From Hyphomicrobiales bacterium (GTDB taxonomy: Bacteria > Pseudomonadota > Alphaproteobacteria > Rhizobiales > Rhizobiaceae): a stretch of 64,000 nt of DNA. Positions 54,749 to 63,882 of the stretch are shown one piece after another (the first letter of the stretch is position 1; the number at the start of each line of letters is the position of its first letter). The stretch is taken from the NCBI GenBank assembly GCA_900472295.1, contig UCIA01000023.1, positions 1-64,000 on the forward strand, in the 5' to 3' direction. The notes under the pieces are model-generated. The model did no database searches. It saw only the letters and a program-made list of their open reading frames with translations, and was not told where the DNA came from. The position numbers and the translations under genes are program-made.

Positions 54749-55381
54749 GTGACAGCTGCACAGCCGGACGCTGCGCAAGCCGAATGGCTGGCCAAACTGC
54801 ACAAGCAGCTGCTGTCTGACGATTCGATCCAGTTCGACCTGCCGGCCTATGTGCCGCCCCGCACACCGGAGTGGCTGAAGCCGCTGGAAGCGTTCCTGAA
54901 GTGGCTTGGCCCGTACATGATCTACCTGTTCTGGGGGGCGGTGATCACGGGCGCGGTCATCATCCTGCTGCTGATTTTCCTCGAGGTGAAAGGCGTCGCC
55001 TGGCGCCTGCCGTGGCGGCGCAAAAAGAGCGTGACCGAGGCGGAAGCGATATGGCACCCCGACGTCGGTGCGGCGCAAATCCTGTTGTCGGAAGCCGATG
55101 CGCTGGCCGCGCAGGGCAATTACGACGAAGCGGTGCATCTTTTGCTGCGCCGCAGCGTCGCCGACATTGCCGGCCGCCTCCCCGACTTCCTGCGCCCGTC
55201 GCTGACCGCGCGCGATATCGCCAATGCGGCGTCGCTGCCGGTGCGGGCGCGCGGCGCCTTCACCCAGATCGCACGCATTGTCGAGGCGGCGCTGTTCGCG
55301 CGCCGGCCGGTCGGCCCCGAAGGCTGGCAGGAAGCGCGCGGCGCCTATGAGCGGTTCGTCTTCAGGGATGCCTGGGTGTGA
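54749..55381 (+). CDS. DUF4129-domain protein
   Basis: A 210-residue protein. One TM segment (about 60-85, MIYLFWGAVITGAVIILLLI), then a cytoplasmic domain with LSEADALAAQGNYDEAVHLL and LLRRSVADIAGRLPDF, the DUF4129 core. The GTG start at 54749 is used; an in-frame TTG at 54731 is less likely. Its last codons overlap the next GTG start. First gene of a six-gene operon; DUF4129 proteins accompany MoxR-DUF58 systems. Confidence 0.87.
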   Translation: MTAAQPDAAQAEWLAKLHKQLLSDDSIQFDLPAYVPPRTPEWLKPLEAFLKWLGPYMIYLFWGAVITGAVIILLLIFLEVKGVAWRLPWRRKKSVTEAEAIWHPDVGAAQILLSEADALAAQGNYDEAVHLLLRRSVADIAGRLPDFLRPSLTARDIANAASLPVRARGAFTQIARIVEAALFARRPVGPEGWQEARGAYERFVFRDAWV

Positions 55382-56583
55382 GTACCGCGACAGCCGATAC
55401 CGCCGAGCATGAACCGTTCAGCCGAAAGACGCTGTTCTGGGGCATTTTCGCCAGCCTGCTTGCTGCGGCGGGCTTCTTCCTGTTGTCCACCTATGCCCCT
55501 GATTTTCGCCAGCCGAGCGTCGGCGGCGCAACGCCGTTGTCGAAGAGCGGCATCGGCTATGCCGGCCTGGCGGAATGGCTGAAGCTCACCGGCGAAGCGC
55601 CCGATATGGGACGGTCCGACAGCGATCTCGAGACCGAACGGCTGCTGATCGTCACCATTTCACCCGACAGCGACCCGGATGCGCTTACCAACATCATCAA
55701 TCTTCGCAAGGGCCTGGATACGCTGTTCGTGCTGCCCAAATGGGCAACCTTGCCGCTGGCGGGCCACGAAGGCTGGGAGATGAAAATCCTGCGACTGCCG
55801 GATGCAGTGGTCAACGACTGGCTCGGCCGCATCGCCAAGGCGAAGCTCGGCGAAGGCGGCACCGCGGCCAGCCAACTCGATATGGCGGGACAGACGGTCA
55901 GCGTTCCCGATCAACTGCAATGGGTGGCCGACAAGCATCCCCTCATTGCAGCCGGCGACGGCAAGGCAGTGCTGACCGAGGTGGAGGACGAGCGGTTCTA
56001 CATCCTGACCGATCCCGACCTGATCAACAATTTCGCGCTCAGGGATTCCGACAAGGCGGCGGCGGCGCTCAAGCTGATCGAGTTCCTGCAGCCGGAAGAA
56101 GGTCCGGTGATGTTCGACCTGACGCTGCATGGTGTCGGGCGGAAATACGATCTCGCCAAGCTGCTGGTCGAGCCACCCTTCCTGGCGCTGACGCTGACCA
56201 TACTGGCGGCGGCCGCCCTTGCGTTCCTGCATGGCCTCGGTCGGTTCGGCCCGCCGCGGGCCGATCAGCGCGCCATCGCCTTCGGCAAACGCGCGCTGGT
56301 CGACACCACGGCGATGCTGTTGCGCCGCGCCGGCCGGCTGGAGGAACTGGGCGACCGCTATGGCGCACTGGCGCGGGTGCGCGCCGGCGCACTGCTCGGC
56401 GCGCCGCACGGTTTGCAGGGCGAAGCGCTCGACCGCTGGCTCGATTCCCGCGATAAGGTCGAACCCGATGGGTTCACGACCCGCCTGCAAGCGGCGAACG
56501 CGGCAAAGACCCTGACACAAATGCATGAGGCAGCCGAAAAGCTGCACGACTGGACGGCAAGGAGGCTCGGTGAACGTCGATGA
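55378..56583 (+). CDS. DUF4350-domain protein
   Basis: A 401-residue protein with a TM segment near the N terminus (LFWGIFASLLAAAGFFLLST) and one near 265-285 (FLALTLTILAAAALAFLHGL). Between them is the periplasmic DUF4350 domain (LIVTISPDSDPDALTNIINL). It starts on a GTG that overlaps the previous stop, and its end overlaps the MoxR start by 14 bp. Function in the complex unknown. Confidence 0.88.
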   Translation: MSTATADTAEHEPFSRKTLFWGIFASLLAAAGFFLLSTYAPDFRQPSVGGATPLSKSGIGYAGLAEWLKLTGEAPDMGRSDSDLETERLLIVTISPDSDPDALTNIINLRKGLDTLFVLPKWATLPLAGHEGWEMKILRLPDAVVNDWLGRIAKAKLGEGGTAASQLDMAGQTVSVPDQLQWVADKHPLIAAGDGKAVLTEVEDERFYILTDPDLINNFALRDSDKAAAALKLIEFLQPEEGPVMFDLTLHGVGRKYDLAKLLVEPPFLALTLTILAAAALAFLHGLGRFGPPRADQRAIAFGKRALVDTTAMLLRRAGRLEELGDRYGALARVRAGALLGAPHGLQGEALDRWLDSRDKVEPDGFTTRLQAANAAKTLTQMHEAAEKLHDWTARRLGERR

Positions 56584-57526
56584 TGTGAAGGCCCTGGCGA
56601 CACAGATCAGGGAAGAGGTGGCCAAGGCCATTACCGGGCAACACGATACGGTCGATCTGATGCTGACGGCATTGTTCGCTGGCGGGCATATTTTGCTCGA
56701 GGGACCACCGGGCACGGCCAAGACCATGACGGCGCGCTGTTTTGCGCAGGCGCTGGGCGTCGCCTATGGCCGCATCCAGTTCACGCCCGACCTGATGCCC
56801 GGCGATATCGTCGGCTCCAACATCTACAATTTCCAGACCGGGCAGTTCACGCTGACGCGCGGTCCGATCTTCTGCGACCTGCTGCTCGCCGACGAAATCA
56901 ACCGAACGCCGCCCAAGACCCAGGCAGCCCTGCTGGAGGCGATGCAGGAGCATGCCGTCACCTTCGACGGCACCACCCACGCGCTCGGCCCGAACTTCAT
57001 GGTGGTGGCGACGCAGAATCCGATCGAACACCAGGGCGTCTATCCGCTGCCGGAGGCCCAGCTCGACCGCTTCCTGTTCAAGCATCGGGTGAGCTACCCC
57101 GGCGCGCAAGAGGAAAAGGCGATCATCATCCACCATGGCGGCGGCACCGCCTCGCACGACATCAAGCAGTACGGCATCAAGGCCCAGGCCGACCGCAAGA
57201 CGCTGGAAAAGGCGCTGGCGACGGTCGGCGAGGTCACGCTTGTCGACGATGTCGTCGACTATATCGCCAGGCTGGTGCGGGCCACGCGTGAAAGCCCCGA
57301 TCTTGAAGTCGGCGCGAGCCCTCGCGCGGGCGCCATGCTGGCGAGAGCCGCGCGCGCCCGGGCGGCACTCGATGGACGCGCCTATGTCATTCCCGACGAC
57401 GTCAAGGCGCTTGCCGTGCCGGCGCTGCGCCACCGGGTGATCCTGTCGCCGGCGGCGCAGATCGACGGCCGCCTCGTCGAACAGATCGTCACCGACCTTG
57501 TCGACCAGACGGAAGCGCCCCGTTGA
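56570..57526 (+). CDS. MoxR-family AAA+ ATPase
   Basis: A 318-residue ATPase with Walker A GPPGTAKT (45-52), Walker B and following LLLADEINRTPPKTQ, sensor 1 ATQNPIE and the C-terminal lid (PALRHRVILSP). GTG 56570 is supported by GGAGG 5 bases upstream. MoxR proteins act as chaperones for the assembly or metal loading of complexes, typically with a DUF58/VWA partner, which is the next gene here. Confidence 0.93.
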   Translation: MNVDDVKALATQIREEVAKAITGQHDTVDLMLTALFAGGHILLEGPPGTAKTMTARCFAQALGVAYGRIQFTPDLMPGDIVGSNIYNFQTGQFTLTRGPIFCDLLLADEINRTPPKTQAALLEAMQEHAVTFDGTTHALGPNFMVVATQNPIEHQGVYPLPEAQLDRFLFKHRVSYPGAQEEKAIIIHHGGGTASHDIKQYGIKAQADRKTLEKALATVGEVTLVDDVVDYIARLVRATRESPDLEVGASPRAGAMLARAARARAALDGRAYVIPDDVKALAVPALRHRVILSPAAQIDGRLVEQIVTDLVDQTEAPR

Positions 57527-58833
57527 TCTATCCAAGCGGCCGGGCAGTGTGGGCAGGTGCGGCGGGTGCAATACCCGCCTTCCTGGTCGCGCTGGCGCTG
57601 CCGTCGCTGTGGTATCTCGGCCTGTTGTGGATCTGCGTGGTGCTGGCCTTCCTGGCGGTCGATGCGGCTGCCGGGCGCGGACGCGCTTCGCTGGATGCCA
57701 GCATTCAGGCGCCGCAGCAGGTCAGCGTCGGCGGGCAGTTAACCGTCCGTGTCACGGCCAGGCTTGGCGGACGGCCGCGCGCGGTGCAGGCGCGCCTCGG
57801 CCATGATGAGCGGCTGGAACCGCTGGGCGGCACCGGCGGCGCATTGGCCGCTGAGGCAGGCAGCGCATCGCTCGACCTCAAATTTCAGGCGCTGCGGCGC
57901 GGCATGGCCCGGTTCGACCGCCTGTGGGTGCGCTGGCGCGGGCCGTTCGGGCTGGTCTGGAACCAGGTCGTGCTGCCGATGGACAGCCAAGTCGCGGTGC
58001 TGCCCGACGTCAGCAGCGCCCGTGACGAGGCGATCACGCTTCTGCAGCGCCAGGCGTTGCCCGACGGCCATGCGCAACGCCGCGCCGGCCAGGGCCGCGA
58101 GTTCGAGGCGCTCAAGGACTACCAGCCAGGCATGGGCCGGCGCATGATCGACTGGAAGCGCAGCGCCCGCCACGGCAGGCTGCTGGCGCGCGAGTTCCGC
58201 ATCGAGGAGAACAACAACATCGTGCTGGCCATCGATAGCGGCCGGCTGATGTGTGAGCCGGTCGACGGCGTGGCGAAGGTCGACCGCGCGGTGACCGCCG
58301 CCTTGCTGTCGGCGTTCATCGCGCTGAAGGGCGGCGACATGGTGAGCCTGTTCTCCTTCGATGCGCGGCCGCGCGTTTCCAGCGGCGCGGTGCGTGGCTC
58401 GGCCAGCTTCGCGATGATCCAGAAGCGGGCGGCCGAGATCGACTATTCCACTGAAGAGACCAATTTCACCCTGGCGCTGACGACGCTTGCAGCGCGTCTC
58501 GACCGGCGCTCGCTGGTGATCATCTTCACCGATTTCGTCGATCCGATCAGCGCCGAACTGATGCTGCGCACCGTAGGCAGGCTCACCGAACGGCATCTGG
58601 TGCTGTTCATGATGATGAAGGATGTCGAGTTGGAGACCCTGGCCGACATGCCGCCCGACACAGGCGAGGATGTGGCGCGCTCGGTCGTCGCCGGCGGGCT
58701 GCTGCGCGAAAGGCAGGTCGTCATCGGCAGGCTCAGGCTGCTCGGCGCGCATGTCATCGAGGCCAACCATCAAAAGCTGGGACCAGCGCTGGTCGAGCGC
58801 TATCTCGAGCTCAAGCGGGAGGACCTCCTGTGA
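57523..58833 (+). CDS. DUF58-domain protein
   Basis: A 436-residue protein. Two N-terminal TM segments (FLVALALPSLWYLGLLWICV), a beta-sandwich stretch, then the DUF58 core (GREFEALKDYQPGMGRRMID followed by WKRSARHGRL) and a VWA-like domain (NIVLAIDSGRLM, LVIIFTDFVDP). It starts on TTG 57523 that overlaps the MoxR stop (TTGA). It is the usual partner of MoxR. Confidence 0.92.
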   Translation: MIYPSGRAVWAGAAGAIPAFLVALALPSLWYLGLLWICVVLAFLAVDAAAGRGRASLDASIQAPQQVSVGGQLTVRVTARLGGRPRAVQARLGHDERLEPLGGTGGALAAEAGSASLDLKFQALRRGMARFDRLWVRWRGPFGLVWNQVVLPMDSQVAVLPDVSSARDEAITLLQRQALPDGHAQRRAGQGREFEALKDYQPGMGRRMIDWKRSARHGRLLAREFRIEENNNIVLAIDSGRLMCEPVDGVAKVDRAVTAALLSAFIALKGGDMVSLFSFDARPRVSSGAVRGSASFAMIQKRAAEIDYSTEETNFTLALTTLAARLDRRSLVIIFTDFVDPISAELMLRTVGRLTERHLVLFMMMKDVELETLADMPPDTGEDVARSVVAGGLLRERQVVIGRLRLLGAHVIEANHQKLGPALVERYLELKREDLL

Positions 58834-59849
58834 ACGCGCTGGTCGGCAAGGATGCTGTGCGCCAGTCGCTGGCGAGCTTCCGGTCGGAGCGAGAGGCCGA
58901 CTGGAAGGCGTTCGAGGCGCTGCTCGCCCGTGTCGAGAAACGCGCGCCGCGCACTCTGTCGGAAGAGGAGCTTTTGTCGCTGCCGCTGCTCTACCGTTCG
59001 GCGCTGTCCTCGCTTTCGGTTGCGCGGGCGACGTCGCTCGACAATGCGCTGGTCAGCTACCTCGAAGCGCTCTGCCTGCGTGGCTATTTCTATCTCTACG
59101 GCGCGCGCCGCGGCTTGCGGCAGCGCATCGGCGATTTCTTCTTACGCGACTGGCCGCACGCCATTCGCGACCTGTGGCGCGAGACTGTGGCGTCGGTCGT
59201 CCTGACATTTGTCGGCTTTGGCGCCGGCTACTGGCTGGTGGTGAAAGACAAGGGCTGGTTCGACGCCATCATCCCGCCGAGCCTGGCCGGCGGGCGCAAC
59301 CCGGACGCGTCGGCCGAAGTGCTGCGCCAGGTGCTCTATGACGGCGCCGACAGCAACTTCCTGTCGGGCTTCGCCGCCTATCTGTTCACCCACAACGTCC
59401 AGGTAGCGATCCTGGCCTTCGCGCTCGGCTTTGCCTTCGCGGTGCCGAGCGTGCTGCTGATCCTGATGAATGGCTGCCTGCTCGGCGCGATGTTCCAGAT
59501 CTACGTCGCCAAGGGGCTCGGCATGGAGCTGGGCGGATGGCTGTCCATCCACGGCACCACCGAAATGTTCGCGATCGCGCTCGCAGGCGCCGCCGGCATG
59601 CGCATCGGCACGCGCATCGCCTTTCCCGGCGAACTGACCCGGATGACGGCGGCCGCCAATGCCGGGCGCGTGGCGGCCACCACAATGGTCGGGGTGACGA
59701 TCATGCTTTTGTTTGCCGGCCTGCTCGAAGGCATCGGCAGGCAGGTGATCACCAGCGACGTGACGCGCTATGCCATCGGCGGCGGCATGCTGACCTTTTG
59801 GCTCTGCTATTTCTATTTGTTCAAGGTGGTACGGCATGGCGACCGCTAG
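58830..59849 (+). CDS. SpoIIM-family membrane protein
   Basis: A 339-residue protein with five or six TM segments (TVASVVLTFVGFGAGYWLVV, FLSGFAAYLFTHNVQVAILA, and others) and a long polar N-terminal part. It belongs to the stage II sporulation protein M family, found in many non-sporulating bacteria next to MoxR-DUF58 genes. The GTG start overlaps the DUF58 stop, and the end overlaps the RDD gene by 14 bp. Confidence 0.88.
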   Translation: MNALVGKDAVRQSLASFRSEREADWKAFEALLARVEKRAPRTLSEEELLSLPLLYRSALSSLSVARATSLDNALVSYLEALCLRGYFYLYGARRGLRQRIGDFFLRDWPHAIRDLWRETVASVVLTFVGFGAGYWLVVKDKGWFDAIIPPSLAGGRNPDASAEVLRQVLYDGADSNFLSGFAAYLFTHNVQVAILAFALGFAFAVPSVLLILMNGCLLGAMFQIYVAKGLGMELGGWLSIHGTTEMFAIALAGAAGMRIGTRIAFPGELTRMTAAANAGRVAATTMVGVTIMLLFAGLLEGIGRQVITSDVTRYAIGGGMLTFWLCYFYLFKVVRHGDR

Positions 59850-60696
59850 GCGCGCTCCCGTCTCGACGATACGACCGCTGATCACGCCGGAAGGCGTCGA
59901 TCTCCGGATCAAGCTCGCCGATGCCGGCACCCGCGCCGCCGCCTTCCTGCTGGATTTTGTCATCATCATCGTCGCCGCGATCATCATCACGATCACGGCG
60001 CTGTTCGGGCTGAGCGGTCTCGATGGCGAAGGAGCCCAGCCACTGTTCATCGTCTGGATCATCCTGATCTTCTTCCTGCGCAACGCCTATTTCATCGTCT
60101 TCGAGGCCGGCCGCCGCGCTGCCACGCCCGGCAAGCGGATGCTCGGCATCCGGGTGGCGTCGCGCAGCGGCGCCGGCCTTTCGGTCGACCAGGTCATCGC
60201 CCGCAATCTGATGCGCGAAATCGAAATCTTCCTGCCGCTGTCGATCATCCTCGGCCGCAGTGAGATGGGGCTCGCCGACACGTTGACGACGATCTTCGGA
60301 CTGGTGTGGACGCTGCTGTTTGCGCTCTTTCCGCTGTTCAACCGCGACCGCATGCGGATCGGCGACCTGCTGGCCGGAACCTGGGTGGTAGAGGCGCCGA
60401 AGCTGGCGCTGGTCGAAGACCTGTCGCAACGCCAGAACCCTCGCGCCTTCCGCTTCACTCAGGCGCAGCTCGACGCCTATGGCATCGCCGAACTGCACAA
60501 GCTGGAAGAGGTGCTGCGCCGCGACGACTATTTCGCGCTGAAAGCCGTGGCCGAGACGATCGGGCGGAAGATCGGCATGATGGTCGATGCCGTCGATTCC
60601 AGGGCCTTCCTTACCGCCTATTACGGCGAGCTGCGGGCGCAGCTCGAGCGCAAGCTGCTGCTGGGTAACCGCAAGGCGGATAAGTATCAGCGGTAG
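59836..60696 (+). CDS. RDD-family membrane protein
   Basis: A 286-residue protein. The RDD domain spans about 14-150: VDLRIKLADAGTRAAAFLLD with the Arg and Asp of the family, then FEAGRRAATPGKRMLGIRV. At least two or three TM segments. A cytoplasmic C-terminal part of about 120 residues follows. Last gene of the MoxR operon. RDD proteins may act as transporters or antiporters; the role here is unknown. Confidence 0.88.
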   Translation: MATARRAPVSTIRPLITPEGVDLRIKLADAGTRAAAFLLDFVIIIVAAIIITITALFGLSGLDGEGAQPLFIVWIILIFFLRNAYFIVFEAGRRAATPGKRMLGIRVASRSGAGLSVDQVIARNLMREIEIFLPLSIILGRSEMGLADTLTTIFGLVWTLLFALFPLFNRDRMRIGDLLAGTWVVEAPKLALVEDLSQRQNPRAFRFTQAQLDAYGIAELHKLEEVLRRDDYFALKAVAETIGRKIGMMVDAVDSRAFLTAYYGELRAQLERKLLLGNRKADKYQR

Positions 60697-60740
60697 AAGC
60701 GCGGGAGCCGCCGCTGCGATAAGTGACTCCAACCGTCGGC

Positions 60741-60910
60741 GCCGCCCTCATTGCCCTGCCGGGCATTTCTCCCCGTATAGTGACGGGGAGAAAGATGCTG
60801 CCACCAAGGATTTCGCCAGCTTATCAGAGCGAGCGCCGAGGTTGCGGCCAGCCCCTTCTCCCCGTCACTATACGGGGGAAGATGCGGGCAGGCAGATGAG
60901 GGGCAGCGCC
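60741..60910. repeat. ~170-bp inverted-repeat intergenic element
   Basis: CCCCGTATAGTGACGGGGAG plus AA (60771-60792) has its perfect reverse complement at 60856-60877. Similarity extends outward imperfectly (CCCTCATTGCCCTGCC on the left, GGGCAGGCAGATGAGGGG on the right). No coding sequence. It follows the RDD gene and precedes the end of the D-lyxose isomerase gene. It is a different family from the elements at 36905 and 42485. Confidence 0.85.
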
Positions 60911-60948
60911 GACAGGTGAAATTAAGTCGATGCTGGGCGCCTCTCGCC

Positions 60949-61635
60949 CTACCCCACCCACTTCTCATAGTCCGACACCAGCAGATGCACCGGCGCGACG
61001 TCCTCGTCGATGTTGGAGAAGCGGCCGATCGGCTCGCGGAAGACGTTGTCGGTGAGATCGTCATTGACGGTCGAGACCTCGCCGATCAGCACGTCCTTGC
61101 CCTCGGCCCAGAAGGCGTGCCAGACGCCCGGCAGCAGCGTCACGCTCTGGCCCGGGTCGAGCTTCAGGAGCCCGCCCGCCGGCAGCCTGTGGATGGTGCC
61201 GTCGACAGGCACCGACACCTCGGCCTTCGGGTCGATGCCGCCGTCGCGATCGTGCATGAACAGTTCCAGCACCAGCTTGCCGCCGCCGCGGTTGATGATG
61301 TCCTCGGCCTTGACGTTGTGGCGGTGCATCGGCGACAGCTGGTCCTTGCGCGAGATCATGATTTTTTCGGCATAGAGCATGCCCATGCCCTTCTTCATGT
61401 CGGCATAGATGCCGTTGCGGACGGTGAACAGAAACAGGCCGAGTTCGTCGAATTTTTCCTGGCCGTAGTCGGTAATGTCCCAGCCAAGGCGTGAGGTGAA
61501 AATGGCCGCGGAATCGACCTTGCGCGCCTTCATCTCTTCCGGCGACCAGTAGGCGAAGGGCGGCATGATGTAGCCGAACGAGCGGATGAAGGCGTCGGCA
61601 TCGCGGATGATGTCGTTGACGGTGGAGCGTTTCAT
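60949..61635 (-). CDS. D-lyxose ketol-isomerase family protein
   Basis: A 228-residue cupin. HRHNVKAEDI holds two metal His and the Glu, and PGVWHAFW the last His, as in D-lyxose/D-mannose isomerases (DUF1498). VDGTIHRLPAGGLLKLDPGQ is the second cupin strand set. ATG 61635 fits the family. It is divergent from the D-threonine aldolase-like gene at 61787, with a 151-bp gap. The sugar substrate is likely lyxose or a related pentose. Confidence 0.88.
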   Translation of the reverse strand: MKRSTVNDIIRDADAFIRSFGYIMPPFAYWSPEEMKARKVDSAAIFTSRLGWDITDYGQEKFDELGLFLFTVRNGIYADMKKGMGMLYAEKIMISRKDQLSPMHRHNVKAEDIINRGGGKLVLELFMHDRDGGIDPKAEVSVPVDGTIHRLPAGGLLKLDPGQSVTLLPGVWHAFWAEGKDVLIGEVSTVNDDLTDNVFREPIGRFSNIDEDVAPVHLLVSDYEKWVG

Positions 61636-61786
61636 GGTCGTGATCCCTTCGCGTCGCATTCCCTGGAGTTGCCTAAAGCGCATAGCCGAAGCTCGATCCG
61701 CTGTCGACGCAAACTGCATGCTGGCCCCATGACATCCGGGGCGATCAGGGCCATAAGTCCAGCCAGATTTCCCAAGGTGACTTTTC

Positions 61787-62845
61787 ATGCAAGGCATAGA
61801 CGACCTCGATACACCGGCGATCCTGATCGACGCGGCCCGCGCCGAAGCCAACATCATCAAAGCGCAGGCGCATGCCGACCGCTACGGGCTGAAACTCAGG
61901 CCGCACATCAAGACGCACAAGCTGCCTTACTGGGCGAAGAAGCAGGTGGCGGCGGGCGCCGTCGGCATCACCTGCCAGAAGATCGGCGAGGCCGAGGTGA
62001 TGGCCGATGCCGGGCTCTCCGACATCTTCCTGCCCTACAACATTTTGGGCCGCGCCAAGCTGGAGCGGCTCAAGGCACTGCATGGCCGCGTCACCCTTTC
62101 GGTGACGGCCGACAGCCGCGAAACGCTGGAGGGGCTCGCCGCCACCTTCACCGATGCCGGCCACCCCCTGCCCGTTCTGGTCGAATGCGACACCGGCATG
62201 GGCCGTTGCGGCGTGCAGAGCGTCGCCGAAGCGCTGGCACTGGCGAAAGTGATCGACCAGGCCAAGGGGCTCACCTTCGGCGGGCTGATGACCTATCCGG
62301 CGGCCGGCCGCGCTACTGAGGCCGAAGCATGGTTGAGAGGCGCCAAACAGACGCTTGCGGCCTCGGGGTTCGCCTGTGAGCGCATCTCCAGCGGCGGCAC
62401 GCCGGATATGTGGCGTTCGGGCGAGGACAGCGTGGTCACCGAATACCGGCCCGGCACCTACATCTATCTCGACCGCTACCAGGTCGCCAAAGGCGTCGGC
62501 ACGCTCGACGATTGCGCGCTGACGGTGCTGGCCACCGTGGTGAGCCACCCGACGCCAACCCGCGCCATTCTGGACAGCGGCAGCAAGGCGTTGTCCAACG
62601 ACACGCTCGGATTGCCTGAGTTCGGCGAGCTGCTCGGCATGCCAGGCGCCCTCGTCACCGGCTTGAGCGAAGAGCACGGCACGGTGACGCTTGGCGAGGG
62701 CGCCAGCCTTCGCATCGGCGAGCGCGTGCGCGTGGTTCCGGATCATTGCTGCGTGGTGACCAACCTGTTCGACCAGGTGCACCTGATCGACGGCGACAAG
62801 GTGCTGGAAACGCTGAAGGTGGTGGCACGGGGACGGATGGGGTGA
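61787..62845 (+). CDS. D-threonine aldolase/D-serine dehydratase-like PLP enzyme
   Basis: A 352-residue enzyme of fold type III. PLP Lys in LRPHIKTHKLP (about residue 44), ECDTGMGRCGV in the barrel, and the metal site PDHCCVVTNLF near the C terminus (His and Cys as in DSD1-type D-serine dehydratases). It acts on D-3-hydroxy amino acids. ATG 61787 is preceded by AAGGTGAC. The convergent ccmC gene ends 3 bp away. Confidence 0.88.
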   Translation: MQGIDDLDTPAILIDAARAEANIIKAQAHADRYGLKLRPHIKTHKLPYWAKKQVAAGAVGITCQKIGEAEVMADAGLSDIFLPYNILGRAKLERLKALHGRVTLSVTADSRETLEGLAATFTDAGHPLPVLVECDTGMGRCGVQSVAEALALAKVIDQAKGLTFGGLMTYPAAGRATEAEAWLRGAKQTLAASGFACERISSGGTPDMWRSGEDSVVTEYRPGTYIYLDRYQVAKGVGTLDDCALTVLATVVSHPTPTRAILDSGSKALSNDTLGLPEFGELLGMPGALVTGLSEEHGTVTLGEGASLRIGERVRVVPDHCCVVTNLFDQVHLIDGDKVLETLKVVARGRMG

Positions 62846-62848
62846 ACG

Positions 62849-63601
62849 TCAGTTGGCCTGCCGCGCCGCGACCCTGCGCATGGCGATCACCCGGCGACGA
62901 TAAATCTCCGTGCGCATCGCAATCAGATGCAGGGCGAAGAACAGCACGGTGAAGCCGAGCGCCATCACGAACAGTGGCCTCAGCATCGAACCATCGATGG
63001 TCGAGCCGCCCAGGCGGAACACCGAGGCTGGCTGGTGCAGCGTGTTCCACCAGTCGACCGAGAATTTGATGATCGGAATGTTGATGAAGCCGACCAGCGT
63101 GATGATGGCTGCGGCCCAGGCGGCACGGCTGGCATCGTCCAGCGCGCGCGTCAGCGCGATGATGCCGAGATACATCAGAAACAGCACGAACACCGAGGTC
63201 AGGCGCGCATCCCACACCCACCAGGTGTTCCAGATCGGCTTGCCCCAGATCGATCCGGTGATCAACGCCAGCGCCGTGAAGACGGCGCCGATGGGCGCGG
63301 CCGATTTCAGCGCAACATCAGCCAGCGGATGGCGCCAGACCAGCGTGCCGAGTGCTGCGACCGCCATCAGCGTGTAACACATCATGGCGAGCCAGGCGAA
63401 AGGCACGTGGATGTACATGATGCGCACGGTGACGCCCTGCTGGTAATCCTCAGGCGCGATGAAGCTCATATAGAGCCCGACCGCGAGCAGGATCGCGGCG
63501 ATCGTCGCCAGCCACGGCACCAGCCTGTCGGCCAGCCCGACAAAGCGCGTCGGATTGGCAAGGTCGGTCCAGCCGGTGAGGGGTGAAGAGGTGTGGCTCA
63601 T
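62849..63601 (-). CDS. ccmC: Heme exporter protein CcmC (cytochrome c maturation)
   Basis: A 250-residue protein with six TM segments. The Trp-rich motif WNTWWVWDARLTS and the flanking His residues in HVPFAW and LHQPAS bind heme for CcmE loading. ATG 63601 (MSHTSSPLTG) starts the conserved part. The gene downstream on the minus strand would normally be ccmD, but here the D-threonine aldolase gene begins on the other strand, so ccmC is at the edge of, or apart from, the other ccm genes. Confidence 0.93.
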   Translation of the reverse strand: MSHTSSPLTGWTDLANPTRFVGLADRLVPWLATIAAILLAVGLYMSFIAPEDYQQGVTVRIMYIHVPFAWLAMMCYTLMAVAALGTLVWRHPLADVALKSAAPIGAVFTALALITGSIWGKPIWNTWWVWDARLTSVFVLFLMYLGIIALTRALDDASRAAWAAAIITLVGFINIPIIKFSVDWWNTLHQPASVFRLGGSTIDGSMLRPLFVMALGFTVLFFALHLIAMRTEIYRRRVIAMRRVAARQAN

Positions 63602-63882
63602 AAGGTCTAAATAGACCGGCGGAGACTTCAGGGCAATCGAGGGAGTGTCGCAGGGTAAGAAGCGGTCCGCGTAGCGGACGAACAGCCAATTGCTTGGCTT
63701 TTCGAGCTTCGAACGCCCTGAGCCATGCGAAGGGCCGGGTGCCGGCCGATCCACCCTGCCGGGTCCCCGCTGCTTCGCAGCGTCCCGGCGTTCGCCGACC
63801 TTTCATCGTGCCACCGGCACGATGAATTCGCTTCGCGAACCGGCTGCTCACCCCACAGGGGGAGAAAGGAAGACCCTAAGCC
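63602..63882. other. Intergenic with small palindromes
   Basis: No gene. Contains CATCGTGCC-ACC-GGCACGATG (63806-63826, perfect 9-bp stem), CGCTGC-TTC-GCAGCG near 63768-63782 and a CCCCACAGGGGGAGAAAGG end typical of rhizobial intergenic repeats. It also carries the ccmC promoter. Confidence 0.5.
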
